NCBI RefSeq assembly: GCF_000276665.1
Contig: NW_004955518.1
Location: 1,213,048 to 1,277,047, forward strand
Origin: Chinchilla lanigera
Taxonomy: Eukaryota; Chordata; Mammalia; Rodentia; Chinchillidae
Direction of reading: 5' to 3'
DNA length: 64,000 nucleotides
The notes under the pieces are model-generated. The model was not told the DNA's origin, did no database searches, and saw only the letters and a list, made by a program, of their open reading frames with translations. The position numbers and the translations under genes were made by a program. Positions 37,727-50,396 of this stretch are shown one piece after another (positions within the stretch are counted from its first letter, which is position 1; every line of letters begins with the position of its first letter).

Positions 37727-37924
37727 CTGAAAGTAGAGGATATATGAAGGTCAGATTCTAGGACACATTTCATCACACAATTTTCCAATGGTCTTTGGGT
37801 ATATTATGACTGACATATTAATATCTATAGCCTGAAGCTTTTACCCAAGCATTACCCCACCTGACCTAGAATGAAGTTCTTCTGAGAGGGATGTGGCATA
37901 CTTTAGTGTCAAGTGAAATAAATT

Positions 37925-38115
37925 CCTGTTCACCAAAGACTAGTTAAGGGCTTCTTAACAAAATATTTTTAACCCCTCTTGAATCTGTACTTTCTCATTT
38001 GTTTAAATAAAGAGGGGATAGTAACATATACTTAGTGGGGCTTTTGCAAGGATTACACAGAAATACCTATTATACGGCTAGCTCGTAGCAGGGACTATAG
38101 CTACTGGCTAAGAAC
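37925..38115 (+). repeat. MIR SINE, diverged
   Basis: Contains ctttctcatttgtttaaata, gcttttgcaaggattacaca and ctcgtagcagggactatag, in MIR order (cctcatctgtaaaatg ... gaggattaaa ... gtagcgcctggc). Confidence 0.55.
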
Positions 38116-38510
38116 AGCAGCAATAACAATTTTAAAAAGCCTAGTTCACCATGGCCAATGCTTAATTTTAGTATCATTTATGAATATATATTAGGCTCCA
38201 TTTTCTCACCAGAATATTTTGGTATCAACGGTTTTGTGGGTAAAATGAGTTAATGCACATACACGTCTCACTATTGTCCTAGACACTTGGTTTGCTAAGA
38301 CAGTACCGACCACTGCTGTTTCCACATGAAAACAGAGCCTCTGACGGGCCTGTGTGTGGTCACCCGCATCCCTGTAGACTACAGATAGCCAAAATTTAAG
38401 CTTCCAAAGCTGTTTAGGAACAAAGTATATGGATGCCTTCTTTTTTGTGGGTTTTACATTATCATGCAGAGGTTTTGAGTTTTGTGGTGATAGTTGCTTC
38501 AGCATTACTT

Positions 38511-38639
38511 TTTTTTTTTTTTTTTTTTTAATTAATTTATTTATTTTTTTTGTGGTTTTTCTCCGGTACCGGGAACCGAACTCACGACCTTGCGCTTGCC
38601 AGGCAGGCGCTTTTGCCGCTGAGCTAAATCCCCAGCCCC
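38511..38639 (-). repeat. ID SINE, full length, young
   Basis: Long T tract (38509-38529), then ctccggtaccgggaaccgaa, gcgcttgccaggcaggcgc and tgccgctgagctaaatcccc. Target-site duplication agcattactttt at 38501-38512 and 38641-38652. In the ENOX1 transcript it lies in sense orientation. GGCAAAAGCGCC subtype. Confidence 0.95.
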
Positions 38640-38689
38640 TAGCATTACTTTTAAAGCCATAGATTTTAGGGTTATATCCTACTTTCTGC

Positions 38690-38800
38690 ACTGAATAGGG
38701 GAGTGAATGTAATCATGTCATTCTTCGAGCCTTTGTTTACTCACCTATAATGGGAAATAATAATAATAATACAAGGCTGTTTGAATACAATAGCTGATGT
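38690..38800 (+). repeat. MIR SINE fragment
   Basis: gtcattcttcgagcctttg, tttactcacctataatggg and aataataataataatacaag match the MIR central region (cctcagtttcctcatctgtaaaatggggataata). Confidence 0.65.
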
Positions 38801-41757
38801 GAAAGCTCATTGTAAAAAGAATATACAATAACTTTTTTTTACTACTGTGCCTAGAATGACCTTGTAACAGTTTATGTTAAATAACTGCATTATTATTTAT
38901 ACTAAGTTGTGTATTTTCATTTGTGAATCCTAATTTATTCTGTTCCCTCATATAGATTGTCTTCAAAAAGACTTAAAATGAGGACAGGGCTCCATTATTC
39001 TTTTCTCCTCCTTTAAATTGAAATCTCTAAATAAAAGTCCAATATTTAAAATAATTTTATCATAATAAACCTATGAGTAACATTAAAACTAAGTTAATCC
39101 ACCTAATTTATTAGCAGCATGGCTTTAAACATACTTCTGGTGATCATTTGATGTGCATCTATTACATCAGATATTGAAGGTGCTCTAAATTCCCTTTTCT
39201 ACTGAGCTCACAGAGCTCAGAGACTTTAACTGCAGCCTGACGGGAAGGCAATTATTTATTGCTAAAAGTATTTGATGGTCACCTTTGTGCCCTGCCAAGG
39301 ACAGAAGTGGAACAGGCAGATAGGCAGGATCTGGGGAGGGGCAATCACAGGCCAGCTGAAAGACCACTGGGATAACAGACACCTCCTCATTTGACCATAG
39401 CACATGTACGAAAGATGTGCCAATTCTGCCTTACATAACACAGACTTGGAGGCAGGTGTCACACGTGGAGAAATTTTTAGGTGTGGACAGCTGATTTTTT
39501 CATTAACAAAGAGTCTTAATTTCCAAAAAGGTAGCTTAAAAATATTTGAAACAGGGAAAAGTCAGGTGGAAGGAATAAATGAGCTTAAAAAGGTCTGTTG
39601 TTTAGTCCCTACAATTAGTGACAAACTGTCATACAATAGTTATTTCTGTGGGGAAGCATGACAGAATGGGAAAACATTGTAGGGAAGAAAAACTGAGGGT
39701 GTTTCCACAGGCTGCCTCTGGTTCAGCGGTAAATCACTAATACACTAATAAATCTGCAGAGGTGTTGCAGATAATTAGCAGATGCTGTACATGGGAATGT
39801 GGAAAAAATCAAGCCAATTATCAAGCTTATATGCAACTGAGAAATCATCCACAATGTTAAATTACCAACTGGTATTTAATCAATTAAGTGACATGTAGGA
39901 GAGAAAATCAAAGGTAATTTAGAGTTCCATTTCCTGATGTATACCAGAAGAGGCAGCTGAAATGGCAGGAAGGCACAAAGAGGCACAAAGGCACAGGAGG
40001 ATCTCTGAGGACTATACTCCATCCATCCCTCTGGAGCATACATTGCAACCCCACAGGACTAAGCAGACACAGCAAGCAGCTTCTGTGGGCCAATGCAGGC
40101 AGCCTTGTCAGTCCTGCTGTGGATGGTACCAATCTAGGGGAAGGCAGGGGAAAAGGATGGTGGGAAGTGGAGCCAGAGGTGGCAGGAAGCATAATTTAGA
40201 GCAATATGTGACATTTGCTGACACTCACACACTAATGTTGGCCTCTTCGTGCCCACGGTTATTCTGCATCATGCCACCAGCCTTTCTTTTAAAATTTCTG
40301 CTCATCATTTTTAGGTTTTATGTGAAGAAAAACAATTAAATCACTTATAGACTGATCACTCTCATATCAGAGTCACACATTATGGATTCCATATTTGTGT
40401 TTTCAAGCCCTCAATGTTTATATTGGATCATAAACAGAGGGCTCTTTTTCCTCCTGAAAAGTCAACTTGACTTGGGTCTCCTAGACAGTGTCAGGGAGAA
40501 CAGCAGAACATCAGAACACACTTTGTTTTGGGCCCAATCCCAAACTGAAGAGAAATTCCACTTCCTTCTTATAATCCTGAACAGAAAAACAGCATTGTAT
40601 CAGTCACCAACCACCTTTTTAGGCATTAGTGAACCAAATTTTTAAAATGTTCATCTTAACAACAAGTCACACTAGCATTTTAAGTGTCCCATTAATGCAA
40701 AGTCATTCAGTATTCACCATAATAAGTGATAATAAAGAAATCATTTGATATTCCTGTGGGTGTTACATCTAGTGCCATTGGTATTCAACTATAATTTAGC
40801 ATTAGTTAATGGGCAATTAAAATGCTACTCAAAGGATTGATATCACAGTACTCTGTGATTCCTCAAACTCTTTATAAAACACTTATTTTACAAGTGTGAG
40901 TCAAAATCATTAAATAAATAAACCTTACCTTCTATAAGTTTGTGATTTTGAAAAAGGGGACTATCATTTAGAGAACTTTAATATCAACATGCTAGAGATG
41001 AAGAGGCATCCAGATGAAAACATTCTCTTATTTAAAAGAAAAAGAAGCAAGCAAAGACAGTATACTTACTTTTAAATTACAGGTTCAAAGCGTACACTAC
41101 ACTGTAGAGTTTAAAAATAACAGCTGGATGACCAGTGACTAATGACACAGTTGGTCTGCCTAGATCTGCCAAGCTCAAGCTCTAAACTCCTTCCTTGTGG
41201 GTGGATACTCACACTGGACACATGCACTGATGCTGAAGGGTAGACTCAGCTAGCCTGGACAATCACACCCCTTGTGAAATTTGCTCTGGGGAGAGGTGTG
41301 ATAGAACCTAAGGGCTAGCACAGGGGACCAAGACATGGTTTATGATGAGAACGATGGAAAGGCATACTTGCCACTTCTAGCCCAAGGAGCAAACTGTCAT
41401 CATCACGTAGAACACCAAAAAAAAAATCTGTATTTGAAAACTAAAAACTAGTTTCTATATTAGGTTATACCTTTCTTCAAGCTAATTTATTATGAAGTGT
41501 CTTGGTTTATTTTTGAGCTCTTTACTACTATGGAGAAGATTGTTTTCTCCCTTGACAGGGGAAAATATGTTCTAAGTGTGAAGCCAGCTGCTTCTGTGGA
41601 CAAAGAACAAATCTGAGTTGGGTCTGGAGCTGACGGTGAGACAGAAAACAGCAGGAGGACTGCCCACTGTAACAAAACCGTAATGGCTGCAGCCACACTA
41701 TTCTCTGCCAATCCAGCTGTGTGATGGTGGTTAAAAAGAAATAATAAAATCACCAAC

Positions 41758-41864
41758 CTCAGAATGCTTTCGCCAAATGTCTATGTTCTTGCGTTGAGCT
41801 TTCGAGAAATGGTCCCAAGCTTTTTGTCTGGTAGAAGCGTTGAAAACGGCCACAATCTGCTCAA
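41758..41864 (-). CDS. ENOX1: ENOX1 internal coding exon (FEQIVAVF...WRKHSE)
   Basis: A 107 bp exon. The acceptor is ttcaccaaag with only a moderate pyrimidine tract, and the donor is GAG|gttggt, weaker than the other three. Its first two bases (TT) complete the Phe begun by T of the previous exon. It then encodes 35 residues, EQIVAVFNASTRQKAWDH through WRKHSE, ending in phase 0. This is the conserved basic/aromatic helix of ENOX proteins that leads into the acidic linker. The length is not a multiple of three, so skipping this exon alone would shift the frame. The exon is intact, and its neighbours in the transcript lie about 17 kb upstream and 4 kb downstream on the minus strand. Confidence 0.95.
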
Positions 41865-43140
41865 CTTTGGTGAACAAGGAAGTCAAACAAGACAAGTAAT
41901 TTATGTTGTGATCACTATAGGGAAGCAAAGCAAAGACACTAGGAGTCTATGGATGATGTCACAATAGAATCAACATCATCAATATCCATCCACTTTGTGC
42001 CTTTTTGTACTTACATTTTAGCAAGGCTGGGGATGTCTCCCTTCAAGTCTGTCTCCAAAACTTTAAGTTAAAACAAATTCTAAATATGACTGGGAAAAGG
42101 GCATGGGCACCTATATTGGAGCAGTCCTTAGCTCTGGTTTTAAAATGTGATTTAGGAGAGCTGTATACCACAGTTTGTAGAGCTATGAACCCGAGCACTG
42201 ACATACACATAAAAGTATATAACATATTCCTGTTCAGGGGTTTAGAAGGGAAGCCAAGGTGCAGCGGCTGAGTGGGAAGAGCCAAACATATGTGACTTCT
42301 TCTTTTGGTCTCTATTTCAAGGACTTGGCTGAAGCCTTCTGAAGATATTACTGTGTCCAGGTTCTAAGATGGGCCTATGAATAGTTGTGTCATATCTTCC
42401 CTCAACTGCAGGGGCCACTTTCCTCCTTAGTCTTTTTTGCCCCTATTGCACTGTCTGTAGCCAAGCTTCTCTTCACCAGACAGGCTACGGAGCCATCACT
42501 CAGGTCTAAGGCTGACCAAAGCTCACGGGACCAGCAGCACTGGCATGGAGTCCTGATTTCCACACTTATGGCTCTCCACAGTTCCTCATGATCATATAAG
42601 TTGTCATTCCATGATCACTTTCATGAGATCCTCCTCCCTCTGGTTCTCAAATCATTCAAAGGTTTAACTCTATCACCTTGATTTCACTGATCACTTCTGT
42701 GGCTTTCAGGCACAGGGTGCAATTGGAGTGATAAATATTCAGGGATTGTGAACAAAACTGTGTAGGAAAAGGGATGAAATTTTAGCAGAAGGTATTAAGA
42801 ATAGAGCCAACCACTCTAGACTCAATTCTGCTTAAAGTTTTTGATCTAGTAATGACAGGATTAAGGGAACTAGAGCACTGAATTAATTATATGGTTAAAC
42901 CTGAACTTGTAAATATTTAGATAGAAAGGCTCAGTTCAAATTAGGTTCTCATGGATGCTAATGCCCTATCAACAGAAATCTTTCGTAAGTGAATCCTAAG
43001 GCTCTACTATGAAAAAAGGACATCAAAGCATTTCCAAGATCTTCTGGTATTCAATTTTGAAGAATAATAGAATAATCCACACAAAAGAACAACACTCAAT
43101 GCCATAGTTTGAAAGTTTAACACACAAAGTAAACAAGCAT

Positions 43141-43225
43141 GGGGCTGGGGATTTAGCTCAGCGGCAAAAGCGCCTGCCTGGCAAGTGCAAGGTCGTGAGT
43201 TCGGTTCCCGGTACCGGAGAAAAAC

Positions 43226-43266
<41 letters not shown>

Positions 43267-43277
43267 AATAAATAAAT
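43141..43277 (+). repeat. ID SINE with long A tail, very young
   Basis: Body ggggctggggatttagctca, gcggcaaaagcgcctgcctg, gttcggttcccggtaccgg, then an uninterrupted run of 38 A (43227-43264) followed by (AAAT)n. Target-site duplication aaacaagcatg at 43131-43141 and 43278-43288. The long pure A tail suggests a recent insertion. Confidence 0.96.
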
Positions 43278-45479
43278 AAACAAGCATGTGATGGAGCAGA
43301 AGGAAATAAAAGCTCGATCCATTCATTCACAATAAAATGCATATCTTCTAATGCTAATAACTATTGCTTGATCTATGGATAATTTTCATAGGGGGATTTT
43401 ATGTTTACTATTTTCTAGTTGAGAAAAACCTCACCTGTAAAGTTCCCTATTTTGGCAAATACTGTCATCATGTCATGTGATGAATTTGTTTCACTGAATT
43501 TTCATGGGAAGGTTTGCCATCTGTGTGGCTTACTCTCCCTGAGCTCATGTGATTTTTCTCCTCAGCTTCTCCTGGAGGAAGCAGCACTGCCAGATTAGTC
43601 ACCCTGAGCAGCTCAAAGTGCTGACCTTCACTGGCCACCCCACCCCCACTCCCCCATCCCGTGTGTAATGTGACCGGAGGAGGAGGGAACCCAGTCAGTG
43701 TGACCACCTAGGATTTCTGTTCATTTTGTGTGCTTAAAGAATGGGATCATGGTGATTTCAGCTGCCTTCTGCAGGGGCAACAGAGCAGTCAGTTCAGATG
43801 AGATCAACCAGCAGGGGTGGTGATCATGAGATTATTAAAAAGTAATGGGCTCCATTGCTTTTAATAGCAAGGACCTTTCATTGGCATCTTTTAGAAGAGG
43901 AACAGCAATGGTGTCCTGACACCGGAGATGAGAGGAAAGAGCCATAAGGGTGGAAGCTGAGTATCTGGGTGATGATAGTCAAAATTCTGGGATCGTTTAG
44001 GAAGGGCTCTTAATAAAAATAAGATACATAAAGAGACAATTGTATATGTTCATGCTGGTGAAGGAAATAAAAGAGACTTAGAATGTACATGGAAGAATAC
44101 AGAGGAGAAAGCACTTAGAAGATCATACCAAATGGCCTAACATTGCACAGGTTTAAGGGTAAAATTAGATCTCCTCAAGTATAAACATACAGTAGATATG
44201 TCCTGATTCTTTCAATTGTGGATCAGTGCTCAGCAGAGAAGCAGGGATGGAGTATTCAAAGGCTGGTGTTGTGAAAGAACTTCCTGTGAAAGTAGCTGGT
44301 CGTGCGGAGCTAATGCTGCGTGAGAACAAACCTTGAAAGAGTGTGTCCCTAGTTATGCTGCAGGTTGAGGACATCCATCTGAACAGGCTTTGCTTGGGAG
44401 AAATGGTGGAGACATGCAATAAGGCAGAGGCTCTGGAGTGAAGAGGACAGCAAGCAGTTATTTGGCAGGAAGAGGTAATGGGACAGGAGGCTGACTCCCT
44501 ACACAGGAGGACAGAGGAAGGGGACCAAGACCACTTAGGCTGGGAAAAGCAGCAGAGGCCAAGAGAACATGCACAGCTGGAGGTCTGGGAAGAAAAGAAG
44601 GAATTTACTTTTTGGACACGTTGAGCTAGAGAATGTCTGAAGGCCATCCAAATGGAATTGGGGAATAGGCGGAGGGTTCAGAAAGAAGTCAGAATTCAAA
44701 CAGATTTGTCTGAAATTCTCTGGGCCATTCTCAAGATTTAGTAACTATATTCTAATTAAAAGCAAAACTAAGTGTTGTTAAATTTTATACCTTTCTTATG
44801 AAATGTTATACCTCTCCCGTACATACTCACAAATCCTCCAAACAGAAAAATGAAAATGGTATAACTCAGCTTAAGTTTTAAAAACACTCTCAAGTTACTT
44901 GCCTGGCTTACTTTACTTTTATTTCTCCTCAGACTGCTGCTGAGCCAGACCTTTGTCTTGCACAGGAAAGTGACTGTGCTCACAGACTCTGGAGGAAGAG
45001 TTGGGTCAGCATGAACTCATCACCATGAGGGAAGAGCCACCCCAGCGAGTATGGCCTACTGAATGTCCTTCATAGACAGCATATTTTGAAAATCATAAAT
45101 CAACATCACCACAGTACTGACGTCACAGGAAGATTACACACTCTTCTTTGCCTTCAGTGGGTGACACCAAAGAATCCCTGAATTAACCTACTTATCACTG
45201 CTTGAGTACAATTCAAACTACTTGTTCATGCACAGTAAAGCTACAAGTACTTAGCAAAAGAAAATTTAAAATTCTGATTCCAGAGAAAGAGATAAACAAC
45301 AAACAAGATGGCACTGGCATTTGTTAAGAAAACACAGCTTACAGAAATTTGTGTGCAGGTGGAAAAAATTCATTTGAAGGACAGCCCAGTCCCTGGCCAA
45401 ACTAGCTTCCTTTTGTTCCTCCCTGGTTCCATTTACTTCTCTATAACTTGTTTTTCTTTCTGAGTCATTCTCTTCTGTG

Positions 45480-45950
45480 GTCACTTTAGATTCCAGCAAT
45501 GGTAGGTCTGTTTGCTAGACATCTTTATGACAAGGGAGCAAAAATACTTGCAAGCAATATAAGCCTTACAGAACAGACCATTCCATAATGAGACTATCCC
45601 CAAGGTGTGCTATTGCTTCACATGGAACCATTATCCTGTCAAGGACAACGACTCTTCCAGATCAACCAGACCATCCCTGGACCAGCATTACCTATTCTGC
45701 AAACTGTGTAAAGCCCCCACTAAGCACACATCCAACCCTTACTTTTGTTCTCTTTTTCTATAAAACCTCAAAGTTCCTGTCAGCTCCCCCTAGGACAGGA
45801 TCTTGCACCTCTTTATCAGTTCTTCCTACTATAGCCATGCTGATTAAGCTCTTGTGCTGCCCTGCACCACTGATGGTCTTCCAGACCGGCATTTTGGAAT
45901 GAGTGAGCCTGGTCTATTGGAACCCCCAGATCTAAAGCCCTGATGACAAG
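45480..45950 (+). mobile_element. Possible ERV LTR (class I-like), old
   Basis: The region has LTR-like order: a U3-like stretch, TATA motif tataaaacctc at 45760, a pyrimidine-rich part with ctaggacaggatcttgc, and gtctattggaacccccagat near the 3' end. Exact ends and a target-site duplication were not found, and there is no adjacent retroviral coding sequence. It could also be ordinary intron. Confidence 0.35.
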
Positions 45951-46379
45951 ATCAGTGCCCTACCCAGTAGCTATGAAGGTGCCACATAACTGGTCCTGTA
46001 TCAGAGAAAAGCATAAGTCCTGTTCTATGATTGCTAATTACTTATTCAAAAAGGTATACCCCAAAGTTTTGGAGGTATTGTCAACACAAAGGGCTCACAA
46101 AAAATTTAAATTGATCTTTCACCTTAAAAAGGTTTCCCTAAATTCTGTTGTGTTTTGCTTAAATTAGGTTGGTTACCATGATAAAATCAAGTAATCAATT
46201 CTTCAAAAGTTTATATGAATATCAGTCATAGATCATACTACAGTTCCAAGTATACTCAGCAGGTTTAAATGAATGTAAGGGCTGGAAAAATGGAGCCTTG
46301 ATCAAATTGCTAGTCATTCTGTATACCTGCAGCCCTACCGCCCTACCCATGGTTACTCATTGCGCACAGGTGGAGACAC

Positions 46380-46437
46380 AGCCAACCCACACACACACGC
46401 ACACATGCACACACATGCGCACACACACATGCACATC
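46380..46437. repeat. (CA)n microsatellite
   Basis: CA repeats with CATG/CGCA interruptions, such as acacacacacgcacacatgc. Spurious Cys/Val-rich frames on the minus strand come from it. Confidence 0.95.
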
Positions 46438-47939
46438 ATGAAAATTTCAAAAACATAAATTCTGAAGACTAAGTAATTTAAGAACTTCTTTTGCTCTTTC
46501 CCCCACCCAACAATGTTTGGGCATCTGCAGAGTTTACAGCACACCTCTTCCTTGATAGAGCAACTTTAACTACCGGGAGTATTTGTCTTTAGCCTTCCCA
46601 GGGAGTGGAAGCACAGAACAGGACTTCCACTGAAGCAGAGGCAGACCACATTTAAACAGTCTCTCCTGGAAAGAGGAGGGCATCGAGGGCAAACCTCAAA
46701 TTTCTGGCTGTACAAGACCTCTGTATTTTAAACTCTCGGCAGAAAAGCACTGGAGATACTGAACGAGGGAGGCCCGGCTCTACCAAAGGGCACAAACCAG
46801 CCCTTTCCCTGTCGCGCACTCTTTGCTCACAGCTGTATCTCTTGTTCCAGCTAAACAGCTGTGAAAGAACCTTAAATCCATTTAGTGCCCCAAATATCTG
46901 GAGCAACTGATTACATTCTTCCAGGCAGTAGGCTTTCCTACATAAAGCGCCTCAAACAAATTTTTGAAGCTGAATTTTTGTTTTTAATGCTGTCTGAGCT
47001 CAGGCTAGAGCCTTAACTCTGTAGGGTTCAGAGGAACTTTTTTCCTTGAAGGGATATTTTTCTAAACCCCCCATGAATAGCTGAGAAGAGATTTTCCAAG
47101 GTATGTCATAGTGAAATAGTTGACCTCCCCCACCCTAACTTGTTATTGTTTTTAAATACTAAAAGCTGGGGCAGAATTGTTTTATGGTCAAAAGGGTGAA
47201 AGAAAGAGATTGTAGATATAGTGATGGAACTGATGCTTTCTGGCCCAGAGTAAAGAAACGGGGAGGAGAAAATGCAGTGCCTCAGGCTCGCAGGACACTC
47301 CCAGAGGCACTGCCGGGAGGGAGGAGAGGTAGGTCAGTGTGGGGGAAGTGGGCTCCTACCCACTTCCTCCCATAGCTGGGGTGCAGGGCTGTGCACAGGA
47401 GCCTCCCAATTGCCTGGCCAGAAGCCTAGGAAATGGGAGAATATGCTCAGATCTAGAGTTTACGGAGGCCTACACTGAAATTTCTGGCTGAGGAGCAGTA
47501 AACGTGTTGGGGGCTTCTGTCTTAAGATGGGTAAAAGGGACATTGCAAGACATTGTGAATATACTGCAGCCCTGTGAAAAAGGCCAACCACAGACTTCCT
47601 GCTTCTGAACTTCTTCCCTAGATGAGGCAGAGGTTTCCAGGGTTTTTTAGAGAATGGGTGTGGAAGCACAGAGAGAAATGAGCTGATCAAATCAAAAAAG
47701 GAAAGGACACTTTTAGCAAATTTCAAGCAAGTAGGAAATGGCCAAATTGCTCAAATAAATGAAAAAGAGTGACTTTTAAAGATCTGTAGAAAATGCAGAG
47801 CATCTGAGGAACTGCAAATCCACTTACTAATGCACATGTTCAAATATTTTAGAAAGCAACAAAACAAAAATCCATGAGATTGTAATTGCAATGGTTTTTT
47901 ACAATATGTAGCATTTACACAGCTTTTTAAATCCTACAA

Positions 47940-48370
47940 ATTCCTTGCCTAAATTACCCTGACTGACTTCATAAAAGCAATATACATGGATAGAACCAAA
48001 ATAAAACATGGAGGTCTTCCTTCCTTTCCAGATCCCCTCACCTGTTTCCCTTTAAAATATTAAGATTCTAGCAAATTTACTCACAGAAAATGTAATGCAT
48101 ATATTTTTCTGATACCTTTTTTATAGGAGTGCTAAGAATGTATACACTCCTTTTTACCTTGCATTTTCACTTATCGTATCTTGAAAAATATTCATGTGTA
48201 CATTGTTAATAAGGCTGAAATGAACACATTTATGTATCTTTTGAAATTGTTATGTAATTATTTTATAAAAAATTCTTAGTGGAGAGAGTAGATAAAAGAG
48301 TATCTGAATTTTTAATTTTGAGAGCCACTAGCAAATTGTACTAGAATTTATGCCCACTATGTATATTTCA
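47940..48370. repeat. Possible old L1M-type LINE fragment
   Basis: ttttaccttgcattttcact, tatcttgaaaaatattcatg, gtacattgttaataaggctg and tgcccactatgtatattt resemble a LINE segment also suggested at 28.3 kb. Heavily diverged; tentative. Confidence 0.4.
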
Positions 48371-48767
48371 GTTTCTCCCTCCACCTAAAGTGGATAATCA
48401 GACTTAGATTTTGCAATTCTTGATATAAGACAGAAGGCAAGAGTCACATGATGACCAAATCTCTGTTCCAGCAATGTCTATATTTGAATTTCTATTATAA
48501 ATAACAGAAACAAGTCCAGGCTTACCAAACCCACTGTTTTCTCAGTAGCTGACTCATTGTTAAAGAGCAGTCATCCAGCAGGAAGGGGAAAAATCTGGTT
48601 TCTGGGGATCTCCTTTTCCCCAAAATAATGACCCCCAAATTTCTCTGAGTCTCCATTGACCCCAGTATTGGTGATATGAAAACCATCCAAAGCTAACAGG
48701 TTATTTCTACTTACTTAACCATTACTGGGCCAGGCACTATGCTCAAACATTTAAAATAGTAGTTTTC

Positions 48768-49107
48768 TTTTTTTTTCTTGGTACTGGAAATAGAACTCAA
48801 TTGAGAGCTAATGAGGGAAAGTCTAAGCTAAATATGAATGCTCTTCTAGAGGCTGGAAAAGACTCTGCCAGACAGTAACCACTACACCTCTATCTGAATG
48901 CCTTGAATGAAGAAAACACGCTTGTGTAGATTGTTTCCCATCTTCCTCCTGCCTCATCACACACATCCTCTCTCACTAGCAGTGGCTTCTTTTCCAGCCT
49001 CTAGAAGAGCATCCATATTTAGCTTAGACTTTCCCTCATTAGCTCTCAATAAGGGGACCTCGTGCTTGCCAGGCAGGCACTTGTGCCGCTGAGCTATCTC
49101 CCCAAAT
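48768..49107 (-). repeat. ID SINE split by a 250 bp insert
   Basis: The T-rich tail and ggtactggaaatagaactc (48768-48800) are one end. The other is ggggacctcgtgcttgcc, aggcaggcacttgtgccgct, gagctatctcccca (about 49053-49103). Together they make one minus-oriented ID flanked by a 15 bp target-site duplication (aaaatagtagttttc at 48753-48767, aaaacagtagttttc at 49108-49122). The insertion broke the start of a MER5A element. The intervening 48801-49050 is foreign to ID. Confidence 0.9.
48801..49050 (+). other. Hairpin-forming insert inside an ID SINE
   Basis: Left arm 48801-48862 is the reverse complement of right arm 48988-49049 with 61 of 62 bases matching; the 125 bp between forms the loop. 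Loop plus right arm (48863-49049) is a direct copy, about 94% identical by eye, of 50397-50587. The insert therefore equals an inverted copy of 50526-50587 followed by a direct copy of 50397-50587. A template-switch origin is inference. Confidence 0.9.
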
Positions 49108-49111
49108 AAAA

Positions 49112-49291
49112 CAGTAGTTTTCAAGTGTGTTTCCTGAGCTGGCATCATCAGTATAAGCAGAAATGCAAATACTCAGACCTCCGACCTACAGAATCAGAAA
49201 CCAGGGGTGGGGAGGGTGAGAGGTGGGGTTGGGGGGATCTGAACTTTCACAAGCTCTCCAGGTGGTTCCAATGCTAAATTTGAAAACCTGA
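49112..49291 (-). repeat. MER5A (hAT-Charlie), interrupted at its edge by ID
   Basis: cagtagttttcaagtgtg, ggcatcatcagtataagcag, aaatgcaaatactcagacc, gacctacagaatcagaaacc and ctctccaggtggttccaatg follow MER5A read backwards, ending aaatttgaaaacctg. The ID target-site duplication overlaps its first bases. Confidence 0.85.
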
Positions 49292-49314
49292 TTTAAAACA
49301 CTGTCTCAGTGAAG

Positions 49315-49460
49315 TTTCCCAAAAACCTGCTGAGGTAGGTGCTATTTTTATACCCATTCCATTTACAAAATATGTTGAGGTTTATGGAGAAATAAAATTA
49401 TTCATCCAATGCAACATATTTGGCAGGCGAAGCTGGGAATGGAAATTATATCTGCTCAAC
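49315..49460 (-). repeat. MIR SINE
   Basis: gctgaggtaggtgctattttt, then cccattccatttacaaaa, ggcaggcgaagctgggaatg and ctgctcaacttcaa reproduce the MIR core read backwards (quoted in pieces of at most 20 bases within 49329-49458). Confidence 0.75.
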
Positions 49461-50396
49461 TTCAAATTGTCTTCATACCCACATGGGCCAAAGTATTACG
49501 GGCCTGTGATGTGTTACATGCCAGACACTGTATTAGATGTGGGGACAGGAAGAACCCAAGGTGTGGCAGTCCTTCTTCAGTTAATTAAAGCCTGGGGAAG
49601 AGACAGCCACATCCGTATGAGAACAACTGCAAGGGAGTTCCAGGGTGTGTGGGTAAGGCCATTAGGGACCTGAGTGCGACCTGTGGGTAAGCACAATTTT
49701 GCAATGCAAATGCAAAGAAACCAGACATTTGAGGTTGTGATGGGGCCAGAAGCTGCCTTTACCTCCCTTCAAAGATTTACTGAATAATCTGAACCCCACC
49801 TGAGAAGAATAGAGGTGTCTGGTAAAAGAGCCCCTATTTCCTTCTAGTCTACCATGCTAGCACAGACTTGTCTCAGTATTTGTCCTCAGCATCCTCTGTG
49901 ATCTGAAGTCACTCTACCCTTTTGTTGAAATAGCCCTTGTAGAGTAGTAAGCCTCCGTGGGAGGAGCCAGAAGGAGGTGGGGCTGAGGGACTGCCTTTAG
50001 GGATCCCACTTTCTTTGGAGCCTGCCTGTGAGGGCAAAGGCGGAGTCAGGAGACCTGGTCCAGCCAAGCCTCAGTCCCACCCTCACTGGCTTTGTGACCT
50101 TGCAAGCCAAAGGGGCCGCATGAGGCAACCATAAATCTCTAGCTCTGGGAGCCTGTGGGGTGGGGCAGGCAAACTTTTCCTGCAAAGGAATAAATTGTCC
50201 TTACTTTTGGCTGTGCAGGTCATATAACTGCCCTGCTGCCGAAAGTGTCTGTACACCTCAGCACAGCAGTTTGTCTCCTTCTGCAGAAAACCCACTCACA
50301 CTGTGGCTCCTCTCTCTCCCTGCCAGTTTCCTTCCACTGGAACGCCAACACTGGGACCCACTCCTTTTCAGGTGCACAGACTTCAGAACACATCAA

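Larger units (their letters stand above)
37727..41757 (-). other. ENOX1: ENOX1 intron (4.0 kb)
   Basis: The short intron between two confirmed coding exons. It contains two MIR fragments and one full-length antisense ID SINE near its 3' end. From 38810 to 41750 no interspersed repeat was recognised. Within this, 39740-39910 is rich in TAAT/ATTA homeodomain-type cores and may be a conserved non-coding element (inference). Confidence 0.85.

Noticed and set aside
38206..38691. 161-residue minus-strand frame with a Lys-rich stretch
   Set aside because: It runs through an ID SINE and its T/A tract, which produces the poly-Lys; there is no homology outside the repeat.
44165..44647. 160-residue minus-strand open frame
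   Set aside because: Ser/Cys-rich composition, no recognisable domain, no splice context linking it to ENOX1, and no codon pattern suggesting selection. Most likely chance.
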